A DNA stretch of 47,495 bases. Source: an uncultured Dorea sp. GTDB taxonomy: Bacteria > Bacillota > Clostridia > Lachnospirales > Lachnospiraceae. Shown here in pieces: positions 26,488 to 35,110 of this stretch. The stretch lies in assembly GCA_949916155.1 (NCBI GenBank), contig CATLEM010000004.1, positions 1-47,495 on the forward strand, read 5' to 3'. A program made the position numbers and the translations under genes. How positions within the stretch are numbered: position 1 is the stretch's first letter; each line of letters starts with the position of its first letter. The notes under the pieces are model-generated. The model made no database searches and was not told the DNA's origin. It saw nothing but the letters and a program-made list of their open reading frames with translations.

Positions 26488-27543
26488 CTACAGCTTCTTC
26501 CCCAGCATATCCGGATTGGAAGCATATTTTAAAGCGGTATCCCGGGTGATTCGTCCTGCTTTATACAGATTAAGCAGTGAACCATCCATGGAGATCATGT
26601 CCTCCTTCATGGAAGAATAGATGATTCCGTCGATCTGATGAACTTTGTTGTCCCGGATCATATTGCGGATAGCGGGTGTCACGGTCATGATCTCAAGTGC
26701 GGGTACGACACCGCCGTCCACTGTCGGTACAAGCTGCTGTGATACGACTGCACTTAAGGTCATGGAGAGCTGTACAGCGATCTGTCTCTGCTGGCTCGCC
26801 GGGAATACGTCGATGATACGGTCGATAGTATTGGCAGCACCGATGGTATGCAGCGTAGAAAGAAGAAGATGTCCTGTCTCCGCTGCGGTCATAGCTACGT
26901 TGATCGTCTCGTAGTCACGCATTTCCCCCAGCAGGATAACATCGGGACTCTGACGGAGAGCCGCTCTGAGGGCAGTGACATAGCTTTCCGTATCTACGTT
27001 GATCTCACGCTGGCTGACGATACTGTTGTTGTGACGGTGGAGATACTCTAACGGATCTTCCAGCGTGATGATATGCTTTTTCTGATTTTTGTTGATCTGG
27101 TCGATGATGCAGGCGAGTGTTGTGGATTTTCCGCTGCCGGCCGGTCCGGTCACAAGCACCATGCCTTTTCCTGCATCCCCGAGATGGATAATATATTCCG
27201 GTATTCCCAGACTGTTGAAATCCGGAAGATTAAATGTAATGATACGGATGACGGCAGACAGGGCACCGCGCTGCATATATGCGCTGACGCGGAAACGGGA
27301 AAGTCCCTGGATCGCAAATGAAAAGTCGTCGTCTCCGTTGTCTAAGAGGATGCTGAGATTCCGGTCAGAGGCATGCTGGTAGATCTCTGTCAGCAAGGCT
27401 TCTGTGTCCGGAGGAAGAAGACGCTCATCATTCACGCGTCCGATCACACCGTCCTTCCGAAAGGAGACGGGAAGGCCGGAGACGATAAATACATCAGATG
27501 CTTTTTCTTCTATTGCCTGCTCTAAGATTGCTCGTAAATTCAT
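26488..27543 (-). CDS. pilT: PilT-like type IV pilus ATPase
   Basis: GPAGSGKSTT, TLEDPLEYLH, ALRQSPDVILLGEMRDYETINVAMTAAETGHLLLSTLHT. Confidence 0.9.
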   Translation of the reverse strand: MNLRAILEQAIEEKASDVFIVSGLPVSFRKDGVIGRVNDERLLPPDTEALLTEIYQHASDRNLSILLDNGDDDFSFAIQGLSRFRVSAYMQRGALSAVIRIITFNLPDFNSLGIPEYIIHLGDAGKGMVLVTGPAGSGKSTTLACIIDQINKNQKKHIITLEDPLEYLHRHNNSIVSQREINVDTESYVTALRAALRQSPDVILLGEMRDYETINVAMTAAETGHLLLSTLHTIGAANTIDRIIDVFPASQQRQIAVQLSMTLSAVVSQQLVPTVDGGVVPALEIMTVTPAIRNMIRDNKVHQIDGIIYSSMKEDMISMDGSLLNLYKAGRITRDTALKYASNPDMLGKKL

Positions 27544-27574
27544 ATTGAAATTCTCCTTTTTCTTATTTGCCTGT

Positions 27575-28078
27575 TCACTTTATAGGCATAAGCTTCAGTG
27601 CATCGTCGCTTTGCCATTCATTAGAAGGTATAGTCCGCCATGTTTTGATCTCGTAATAACCTGTGCTCTTTTGCGGGTCGGTTACCGTAAGCTCTACAAA
27701 CAGCGCCTGTCTGTCATCTACGGGGACATGCCAGGAGATAACAGGCGCATCTCCCTCTGTATTATAAGAGAGGGGTACAGCCTCGTAAGTCAAAAGCAAC
27801 GGATTTAAAGTGCCGGTATATTCATCGAAGGACATAGCCTTTGCCTGATAGGTCTGCGCTAAAAGATTGTCAATAGCAGCAACAGTGTCCTCTGCCTGGG
27901 AGCAGGCGCTGTAATAGCTGCTCTTGTGCTCCGCCAGCCGTTCAGTAAAAGAATAGTCACTTTTTGCGCTGGACAGGGACAGTATGGCAAAGGTTGCCAG
28001 ACACAGCACGAGAAATACAACCAAAAGTGAAGAGGAGCCGATGGCCGTAAAAGAGGATGAGTTCTTATCTTTCTTCAT
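27575..28078 (-). CDS. Hypothetical single-TM protein in pilus-like operon
   Basis: N-terminal TM (SSSLLVVFLVLCLATFAIL); compact operon context. Confidence 0.6.
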   Translation of the reverse strand: MKKDKNSSSFTAIGSSSLLVVFLVLCLATFAILSLSSAKSDYSFTERLAEHKSSYYSACSQAEDTVAAIDNLLAQTYQAKAMSFDEYTGTLNPLLLTYEAVPLSYNTEGDAPVISWHVPVDDRQALFVELTVTDPQKSTGYYEIKTWRTIPSNEWQSDDALKLMPIK

Positions 28079-28541
28079 AATCTGTCCTCCTTGCTATATG
28101 GTGTTTTGTATTCAGCTCATAGATAACAGAATCGTCATCTGTCATCTCGATATGTGCAGTCATCATGGAATCATCCTGTGTGAAATCTGCTTTCAGGGCA
28201 TACACAGCGTTATCCTCACTGCAGGGTGAAAATATATCGTCATAATAGATAACGGCAGCAGCCGTATCCTGCCCGGATGCAGCCGGTTCGGCCGAGATAT
28301 CCGGATAACGGTTTTTTAACAGTGAAAGCGCATCCCCGATACTTTTTGAGGTGTCGTAGGCTTCCGCGATGTTAGAGCATTCATTTACCGCCTGGGAGAG
28401 AACTTTTGACTCCTGGCTCAGCAGATGGGATTTGACAAAAAACTGTACACAGACAGCGCTTGTGATCGAGAAAAACAGGATCGCAAGGATAAGCTCCATC
28501 AGGAACAGGCTGGAAGATTGTGCTCTGCTTCTACGTATCAT
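28065..28541 (-). CDS. Pilin-like protein (E5-containing N-terminal helix)
   Basis: SSLFLMELILAILFFSITSAVCVQFF resembles a type IV pilin N-terminal helix; overlaps neighbour. Confidence 0.6.
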   Translation of the reverse strand: MIRRSRAQSSSLFLMELILAILFFSITSAVCVQFFVKSHLLSQESKVLSQAVNECSNIAEAYDTSKSIGDALSLLKNRYPDISAEPAASGQDTAAAVIYYDDIFSPCSEDNAVYALKADFTQDDSMMTAHIEMTDDDSVIYELNTKHHIARRTDYEER

Positions 28542-28601
28542 AAGAAACGGTTTCCTTTCTACATTTTATAAACATTATCGATAAAGTATCTATCCTTCAG
28601 A

Positions 28602-29111
28602 TCAGGTATTCTTACTGCGGACTCCCACGACCGTCGATGCCTTCTGGCCGGCTTCATCCGTGCACTGGAAAGAAAAAAGGCTGTCTGACAGCTGGCTCAT
28701 GGAAAAATCCTTCACTTTTAAGATCGTCTGTCCGGCGGCAGCGTCTGTGCTGGCGCCTTGTTTTAAAAATATCTCCTTAAGTTCATCCTGATAAGCGTAA
28801 ATATATGTGAAGTATACAGCTTCGCTTGTTTCCTGCCTGAATACCAGTGCCTCGCAGCCGTCAAAGGTTCCGAGGGATACACTGCCCTCCTGATCCTGCT
28901 GATGGATCTTCTCTGAGATGTAGGAAAGAGAAGTTCTGGATGTATAATTCAGGGAAGAGTTCTCGGTCGTAGACTGGTATATCCGCGTTGCCAGCAGGAT
29001 TACCGTGAGTGCAGACAGCGCAAACACAAAAAACAGCGCGACCGGAAAAAGAAAATCTATCATATGCCTCTGTTTTGTCTTAAAACGCATAGAATCAATC
29101 CCCCTTTTCAA
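28602..29111 (-). CDS. Hypothetical pilus-operon protein, single N-terminal TM
   Basis: MIDFLFPVALFFVFALSALTVILLATRIYQ; operon context. Confidence 0.55.
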   Translation of the reverse strand: MKRGIDSMRFKTKQRHMIDFLFPVALFFVFALSALTVILLATRIYQSTTENSSLNYTSRTSLSYISEKIHQQDQEGSVSLGTFDGCEALVFRQETSEAVYFTYIYAYQDELKEIFLKQGASTDAAAGQTILKVKDFSMSQLSDSLFSFQCTDEAGQKASTVVGVRSKNT

Positions 29112-29424
29112 TAATCGTTATGTCCGGCAGTACGTTCGCGCCGATAACGCGGTAATCAACAAAGAAAGCATCTTCATCATAGGTCAGTCCGTAATTCTTC
29201 TTCAGATATTCGAGATTTTCCGGGTAAGCGCCCTCCACGGTGTAGCAGTAAGTCACGCTGCGTGTGATGGCATTGGCAAGGCTCTCTTTCTGCCGTCTTA
29301 AGGTGCTGTCTGACAAAGAGGATATCCCTTGTATAAATATCACCAGGATCGCCAGAAAGATAAGAACGGAAAGGAGGAAGCCTGAAGGCTTGCGTGACTG
29401 ATTTTTGTATTGAAAACGGCTCAT
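29095..29424 (-). CDS. Minor-pilin-like protein
   Basis: GFLLSVLIFLAILVIF helix then AITRSVTYCYTVEGAYPENLEYLKKNYGL, typical of minor-pilin body. Confidence 0.6.
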   Translation of the reverse strand: MSRFQYKNQSRKPSGFLLSVLIFLAILVIFIQGISSLSDSTLRRQKESLANAITRSVTYCYTVEGAYPENLEYLKKNYGLTYDEDAFFVDYRVIGANVLPDITIIEKGD

Positions 29425-29450
29425 ATGTGTGCCTCCTTACTTCTTCTATA

Positions 29451-30506
29451 CTATATGCTTGACATGATCCCCATGAGCGGCAGCATAACTGACAGAAGGA
29501 TCACCCCTACGATCAAAGATAAAAGAATGACTAATGTAGGCTCTAAAGTTGCAAGTATATTGTTCATGCGGTTATCGATGTTATCCTGATACAGGGACGC
29601 GATCGTATCCATCACCTGGTCCATGGAGCCTGTCTTGGAACCGATGGATGCCATACGCGCGTACATACCGGTAAAGATGCCGGAGGCAAACAGCGCGTCC
29701 GTCAGATCTTTGCCTTCATTAATGTGATTCTGACATTCATCAAGCTTTTTCTGGAAAAACGGGTCATCGTTCAGTGAATTGACCAGCTCCATACTCCGGT
29801 CAGGATTGAGCCCGCTGCTTAAGGTCAGCGCCATGCCGCTGGCAAAACGGCAGGAGGCAAGTTCTTCGTAGACAGCTTTTGAGAATGCGAATTTATAACC
29901 CAGGCTCCTGCACATATTCCGCCCGGACTGTGTCCGTGTGCCGTACAGGATAAGAGCGGCGGCCAGGATAAGGAGCAGGATAAATACGACGGAATAACGG
30001 TTTATGGCTGTTCCCATATTCATCAGTACCCGGGAGAAGCCGGTCATCTCTGTACCGAGCTGCACAAATACCTGATTAAAGATAGGCATGACCTTGACGA
30101 GAAGAACGATGATCACGATTACCATCATACCGGTCATGAGCATAGGGTATGTAACAGCATTGCGGATGCTTTTATTTACCGTGTCCTCCCGCTCGTAGTG
30201 AGCCTGCAGGGCAGCCATAACCTCGTCAAGAGTACCGGTCTCTTCACCGATCTGTACCATGTGGATCATGTAAGAAGGGAACAGATGGGTTGATTCCAGC
30301 GCCTGGTAAAGGCTTCCGGTCTCCTGCATATTTTCAATAAGGGCTTTTAAGATAGGTTCCTCTTCGGGAGAAAAGGTATCCTCCAGCATAATATTAAGCC
30401 CTTCTAGGGATGAGATGCCTGACTTTAAGATCAGGGCGATCTGTCCGCAGAAGGAAGCCAGCTCCATGCTGGAAAATGCTTTTCCAAATGAGTTCGTCTG
30501 CTTCAT
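29451..30506 (-). CDS. PilC/GspF-family inner membrane platform protein
   Basis: T2SF repeats: GEETGTLDEVMAALQAHYERE and GSKTGSMDQVMDTIASLYQDNID; C-terminal LEPTLVILLSLIVGVILLSVMLPLM. Confidence 0.9.
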   Translation of the reverse strand: MKQTNSFGKAFSSMELASFCGQIALILKSGISSLEGLNIMLEDTFSPEEEPILKALIENMQETGSLYQALESTHLFPSYMIHMVQIGEETGTLDEVMAALQAHYEREDTVNKSIRNAVTYPMLMTGMMVIVIIVLLVKVMPIFNQVFVQLGTEMTGFSRVLMNMGTAINRYSVVFILLLILAAALILYGTRTQSGRNMCRSLGYKFAFSKAVYEELASCRFASGMALTLSSGLNPDRSMELVNSLNDDPFFQKKLDECQNHINEGKDLTDALFASGIFTGMYARMASIGSKTGSMDQVMDTIASLYQDNIDNRMNNILATLEPTLVILLSLIVGVILLSVMLPLMGIMSSI

Positions 30507-30529
30507 AATTGTCCTCCATAAAGTTATTT

Positions 30530-31513
30530 TTAATAAGAATATTTTTCTGTGTAATTACTGCCGTCGCCGATGTATTTCTTGACAGCGGAGCCGCTGTTAT
30601 TGGCAGCGAGGGTAGGATCTACCAGAGACCAGTTCCTCCCGTCGAATTCGATGATCTTATCCACCCATCCGGTCTCTTTTAAATAGACGCTGATCCATGC
30701 GTGGTAAGCCTCGCCGGAATAACCGATGACCAGTTTGGTAGGGACGCCCTGGGAGCGGAGCATGGCGGCCATCAGTGATGCATAGTCAAAGCAGATGCCT
30801 TTTCCGGAGTCCATGGTCCTGTCAATATTCGGGAGATAGCCGGATTGTACATTCTCGGCAAGCTCCTCATCATAATCAATATTATCTATCACGTAGTGGT
30901 ATACCTGTCCTACGTAGTCCAGGTCATTGGAAGATGCGTCGGAAAGCTTGGCGGCGTATGCCACCGCCTTATATTCAGGTGTGAACCAGACATACTGGTT
31001 CGGATACAGGAATGGGCGGAATTCATCATTAAGCTTAACCATAAAATCTTCAGAATGAGCCGTCGCGTACATATCGTCATATGCGTGTTCCAGTATATCA
31101 AGATGATAGTTCCCGTCGCCTGCTGACAGAGGAAACGCTTCATAGGAACCGATCGCAAGTGTATAAGTGTAGGTCTCGCCGTCAGGACCTTTAAGCTGCA
31201 GCTTGACTTTGTCGGCATCCCCCTCATATTTGACCATAAAATATCCTTCGGCTAGATTGGATGCGTCGATAGAAATATTCTGATTTCCGCAGGTGACTTC
31301 CCCAGAAGCAACAGGAATCAGAGGTTCTTTAAGTGTTGCGCGCTTTTCGTCTGTGTGGTTCGTATCCGAAGCTTTTTCAGATGAGCTGCCAGATTCAAAA
31401 ACATCCGAAGCGCTCACTGTCCCGGAGGTATCGTCAGAGCATCCGGGCAGGAAAGCAGCTGAAAAGATAAGCATGAGGGAAGATACACAGATGAAAATTG
31501 GTTTTTTATGCAT
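30530..31513 (-). CDS. Transglutaminase-domain lipoprotein
   Basis: Lipobox FLPGCSDD; GKGICFDYASLMAAMLRSQGVPTKLVIGYSGEAYHAWISV...DPTL (Cys/His/Asp). Confidence 0.85.
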   Translation of the reverse strand: MHKKPIFICVSSLMLIFSAAFLPGCSDDTSGTVSASDVFESGSSSEKASDTNHTDEKRATLKEPLIPVASGEVTCGNQNISIDASNLAEGYFMVKYEGDADKVKLQLKGPDGETYTYTLAIGSYEAFPLSAGDGNYHLDILEHAYDDMYATAHSEDFMVKLNDEFRPFLYPNQYVWFTPEYKAVAYAAKLSDASSNDLDYVGQVYHYVIDNIDYDEELAENVQSGYLPNIDRTMDSGKGICFDYASLMAAMLRSQGVPTKLVIGYSGEAYHAWISVYLKETGWVDKIIEFDGRNWSLVDPTLAANNSGSAVKKYIGDGSNYTEKYSY

Positions 31514-31651
31514 TCCCGGGCCTCCTTTCGGTAAAAGTTTATTCAGGAATAAAGATATTATAATCGGATATAGTATAACATAGAATTTTGAGTTAGAATA
31601 TTCTTTTTGAAAAATTATTTGAAAGTATGACAGAAAAAGATGATAAATAGC

Positions 31652-31680
31652 TTGACGTGCCAGGAGTTTTTACCTATAAT
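31652..31680 (+). promoter_or_regulatory. Promoter of the T-box/ileS unit
   Basis: TTGACG, 17 bp, TATAAT. Confidence 0.8.
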
Positions 31681-31697
31681 ATTATCGCACAAGAAAA

Positions 31698-31935
31698 AAC
31701 GATGACGAAGACAGTAGGCTATATTCAAACGGCGCAGCGAATCGGGGACGGTGTAAGCCCGGTGCAAGTAGGATATAACTGAATATCACTTCTGAGCTGC
31801 GGCTTCCGAACAGTAAAGCGATCAGTAGGAACCGACGGAGTCCCGCCGTTATACGGGAGGCATATGATGGTATGTTTAGGTGGTTGATAAGCAGAAGCGC
31901 AGCTTTTGTCCTATACAGGGCAGAAGCTTTTTTTC
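31698..31935 (+). ncRNA. T-box leader (Ile, AUC specifier) upstream of ileS
   Basis: GATGACGAAGACAGTAGGC, GCGAATCGGGGACGGTGTAAGCCCGGTG, specifier context GAATATCACTTCTGAGC, TTAGGTGGTT antiterminator region, and terminator AGCTTTTGTCC...GGGCAGAAGCTTTTTTT. Confidence 0.85.
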
Positions 31936-31956
31936 ATTTTAAAAAGGAGGATTATC

Positions 31957-34900
31957 ATGTACAGGAAAGTTTCGACAGATCTGAATTTTGTTGACAGAGA
32001 AAAGGATGTCCTGAAATTCTGGGAAGAGCAGAAGATCTTCGAGAAGAGTATGGAAGAAAAGGATGGCAACGATATCTATATGTTCTACGACGGGCCGCCG
32101 ACAGCGAACGGCAAGCCTCACATCGGCCACGTGCTTACCCGGGTGATCAAGGATATGATCCCCAGATACCGCACCATGAAGGGTAGCAAAGTGCCGAGGA
32201 AGGCCGGCTGGGATACACACGGGCTTCCAGTGGAGCTTGAGGTGGAAAGAGCGCTGGGGCTTGACGGAAAGGAGCAGATCGAAGAGTACGGCTTAGAGCC
32301 GTTTATCGACAAATGTAAAGAAAGCGTCTGGAAATATAAAGGCATGTGGGAGGATTTCTCCGGCACTGTAGGTTTCTGGGCGGATATGGATAACCCGTAC
32401 GTAACTTATCACAATGATTATATTGAGTCTGAGTGGTGGGCGCTGAAAAAGATCTGGGACAAAGGCCTTCTTTACAAAGGCTTTAAGATCGTTCCTTACT
32501 GCCCGCGCTGCGGCACGCCCCTTTCTGCCCAGGAAGTAGCCCAGGGGTATAAGGATGTAAAGGAGCGCTCTGCGATCGTGCGTTTTAAGGCGGCGGGAGA
32601 GGATGCGTATCTTCTCGCCTGGACCACCACCCCGTGGACGCTTCCGTCAAACCTGGGGCTTTGCGTGAACCCGAAGGAGACTTACGCGAAAGTGAAATGC
32701 ATCGACGGCTATACGTATTATATGGCGGAGGCGCTTCTGGATACCGTGCTGGCGCCTTTGGCGAAGGACGGGGAGGCAGCCTACGAGGTGCTTGAGACGT
32801 ATACCGGCAAGGAGCTTGAGTACAAGGAATATGAACCGCTTTACCAGTGCGCGGCGGACGGCATCGCGAATCAGCGAAAGAAAGCGTTCTATGTGACCTG
32901 TGACGATTATGTAACGCTGACGGACGGTACAGGAGTGGTACACATCGCCCCTGCATTCGGTGAGGACGACGCGAAGGTCTGCCGTAAGTACGATATGCCG
33001 TTCGTACAGCTTGTGGATGAGAAGGGAAATATGGCGGAATCCACGCCGTTTGCCGGACTGTTCGTCAAGAAAGCGGATCCGGAGGTATTGAAGGATTTAG
33101 AGAAGCGCGGGCTTCTGTTTGAGGCGCCGAACTTCGAGCATAGCTATCCCCACTGCTGGAGATGTGATACGCCGCTGATCTACTATGCCCGCGAGTCATG
33201 GTTTATCAAGATGACGGAGGTAAAGGATGACCTGATCGCCAATAATAATACGATCAACTGGATCCCGGAGAGTATCGGAAAAGGGCGTTTCGGCGACTGG
33301 CTGGAGAATGTCCAGGACTGGGGCATCAGCCGGAACCGTTACTGGGGCACGCCTTTAAATATCTGGGAGTGCGAGTGCGGACACCAGCACTCGGTAGGCA
33401 GTATCGAGGAATTAAAGTCCATGTCTGACAACTGCCCGGAGGATATCGAGCTTCACCGCCCGTATATCGACGAGGTGACGATCCGCTGTCCGGAGTGCGG
33501 CAAAGAGATGCACCGGGTGCCGGAGGTTATCGACTGCTGGTTTGATTCCGGGGCGATGCCCTTTGCCCAACACCATTACCCGTTCGAGAACCAGGAGGTG
33601 TTCGAGCAGCAGTTCCCGGCGGACTTTATCTCCGAGGCGGTAGACCAGACGAGAGGGTGGTTTTATTCCCTCCTTGCGATCTCTACGCTGATCTTTAACA
33701 AGGCGCCTTATAAGAATGTTATCGTGCTTGGGCATGTGCAGGATGAGAAGGGGCAGAAGATGAGCAAGTCCAAGGGAAATGCCGTCGATCCTTTTGATGC
33801 CCTGGAAAAATACGGTGCAGACGCGATCCGCTGGTATTTCTACGTGAACAGCGCGCCGTGGCTTCCCAACCGTTTCCACGGGAAAGCAGTGGTGGAAGGG
33901 CAGCGCAAGTTCATGGGTACGCTGTGGAACACGTACGCATTCTTTGTGCTGTACGCGAACATTGACAATTTTGACGCGACAAAATATACGCTGGAATATG
34001 ATAAATTATCCGTGATGGATAAGTGGCTTCTCTCCAAGCTCAACACGCTGGTGAAAGAAGTGGACGCTAACCTGGCGGATTACCGGATCCCGGAGGCGGC
34101 AAGGGCGCTGCAGGATTTTGTGGATGATATGAGCAACTGGTATGTCAGGAGAAGCCGCGAGCGCTTCTGGGCGAAGGGCATGGAGCAGGATAAGGTCAAC
34201 GCTTATATGACGCTCTACACTGCGCTTGTTGTGTGCAGCAAGGCGGCGGCGCCGATGATCCCGTTCATGACCGAGGACATTTACCAGAATCTGGTAAGGA
34301 GCATCGATAAAGATGCGCCGGAGAGCATCCATCTGTGCGATTTCCCGGAGGTTATGGAGAGCTTTATCGACAAGGAGCTTGAGGCGAACATGGACAATGT
34401 GCTTAAGCTTGTCGTTATGGGCCGCGCCTGCAGGAATACGGCGAACATCAAGAACCGCCAGCCGATCGGGCAGATGTATGTGAAAGCGGATTTCGAGCTG
34501 CCGAAATTTTACGCGGATATCGTGACGGATGAGCTGAACGTGAAAACTGTGACATTTACACAAGAAGTACGGGATTTCACCTCTTATTCTTTCAAACCTC
34601 AACTAAAGACAGTCGGCCCGAAATATGGTAAAATGTTAGGCGGAATCAAGGCAGCGCTCAGTGAGATCGACGGCAACGCGGCGATGGATGAGCTGAACGG
34701 GACAGGCGCGCTGAAGCTTGACGTAAGCGGGCAGGAGATCACGCTCTTCCGGGAAGACCTGCTTATTGAGTCCGCGCAGACGGAAGGGTATGTATCGGAG
34801 AATGATAATGGAATTACCGTTGTCCTGGATACGAACCTTTCTGAGGAGCTTTTAGAGGAAGGCTTTGTGCGTGAGATCATCAGCAAGGTTCAGACGATGC

Positions 34901-35106
34901 GCAAGGAAGCCGGATTTGAGGTTATGGATAAGATTGCCGTCACTTACGAGGGAACCGAGAAGGCCGGAAGGGTATTTGCCGGCAACGCAGCAGTTATCGG
35001 TGAAGAGACGCTGGCTGTTTCTGTTGAAGAAAAAACTCCGGCAGGATATGTGAAAGAGTGGAAGATCAACGGAGAAAAAGTTACACTTGGTGTGGAAAGG
35101 ATTTAG
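31957..35106 (+). CDS. ileS: Isoleucyl-tRNA synthetase
   Basis: FYDGPPTANGKPHIGHVLTR (HIGH), KMSKSKGNAVDP (KMSKS); ATG 31957 with AAGGAGG RBS. Confidence 0.95.
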   Translation: MYRKVSTDLNFVDREKDVLKFWEEQKIFEKSMEEKDGNDIYMFYDGPPTANGKPHIGHVLTRVIKDMIPRYRTMKGSKVPRKAGWDTHGLPVELEVERALGLDGKEQIEEYGLEPFIDKCKESVWKYKGMWEDFSGTVGFWADMDNPYVTYHNDYIESEWWALKKIWDKGLLYKGFKIVPYCPRCGTPLSAQEVAQGYKDVKERSAIVRFKAAGEDAYLLAWTTTPWTLPSNLGLCVNPKETYAKVKCIDGYTYYMAEALLDTVLAPLAKDGEAAYEVLETYTGKELEYKEYEPLYQCAADGIANQRKKAFYVTCDDYVTLTDGTGVVHIAPAFGEDDAKVCRKYDMPFVQLVDEKGNMAESTPFAGLFVKKADPEVLKDLEKRGLLFEAPNFEHSYPHCWRCDTPLIYYARESWFIKMTEVKDDLIANNNTINWIPESIGKGRFGDWLENVQDWGISRNRYWGTPLNIWECECGHQHSVGSIEELKSMSDNCPEDIELHRPYIDEVTIRCPECGKEMHRVPEVIDCWFDSGAMPFAQHHYPFENQEVFEQQFPADFISEAVDQTRGWFYSLLAISTLIFNKAPYKNVIVLGHVQDEKGQKMSKSKGNAVDPFDALEKYGADAIRWYFYVNSAPWLPNRFHGKAVVEGQRKFMGTLWNTYAFFVLYANIDNFDATKYTLEYDKLSVMDKWLLSKLNTLVKEVDANLADYRIPEAARALQDFVDDMSNWYVRRSRERFWAKGMEQDKVNAYMTLYTALVVCSKAAAPMIPFMTEDIYQNLVRSIDKDAPESIHLCDFPEVMESFIDKELEANMDNVLKLVVMGRACRNTANIKNRQPIGQMYVKADFELPKFYADIVTDELNVKTVTFTQEVRDFTSYSFKPQLKTVGPKYGKMLGGIKAALSEIDGNAAMDELNGTGALKLDVSGQEITLFREDLLIESAQTEGYVSENDNGITVVLDTNLSEELLEEGFVREIISKVQTMRKEAGFEVMDKIAVTYEGTEKAGRVFAGNAAVIGEETLAVSVEEKTPAGYVKEWKINGEKVTLGVERI

Positions 35107-35110
35107 GCAG

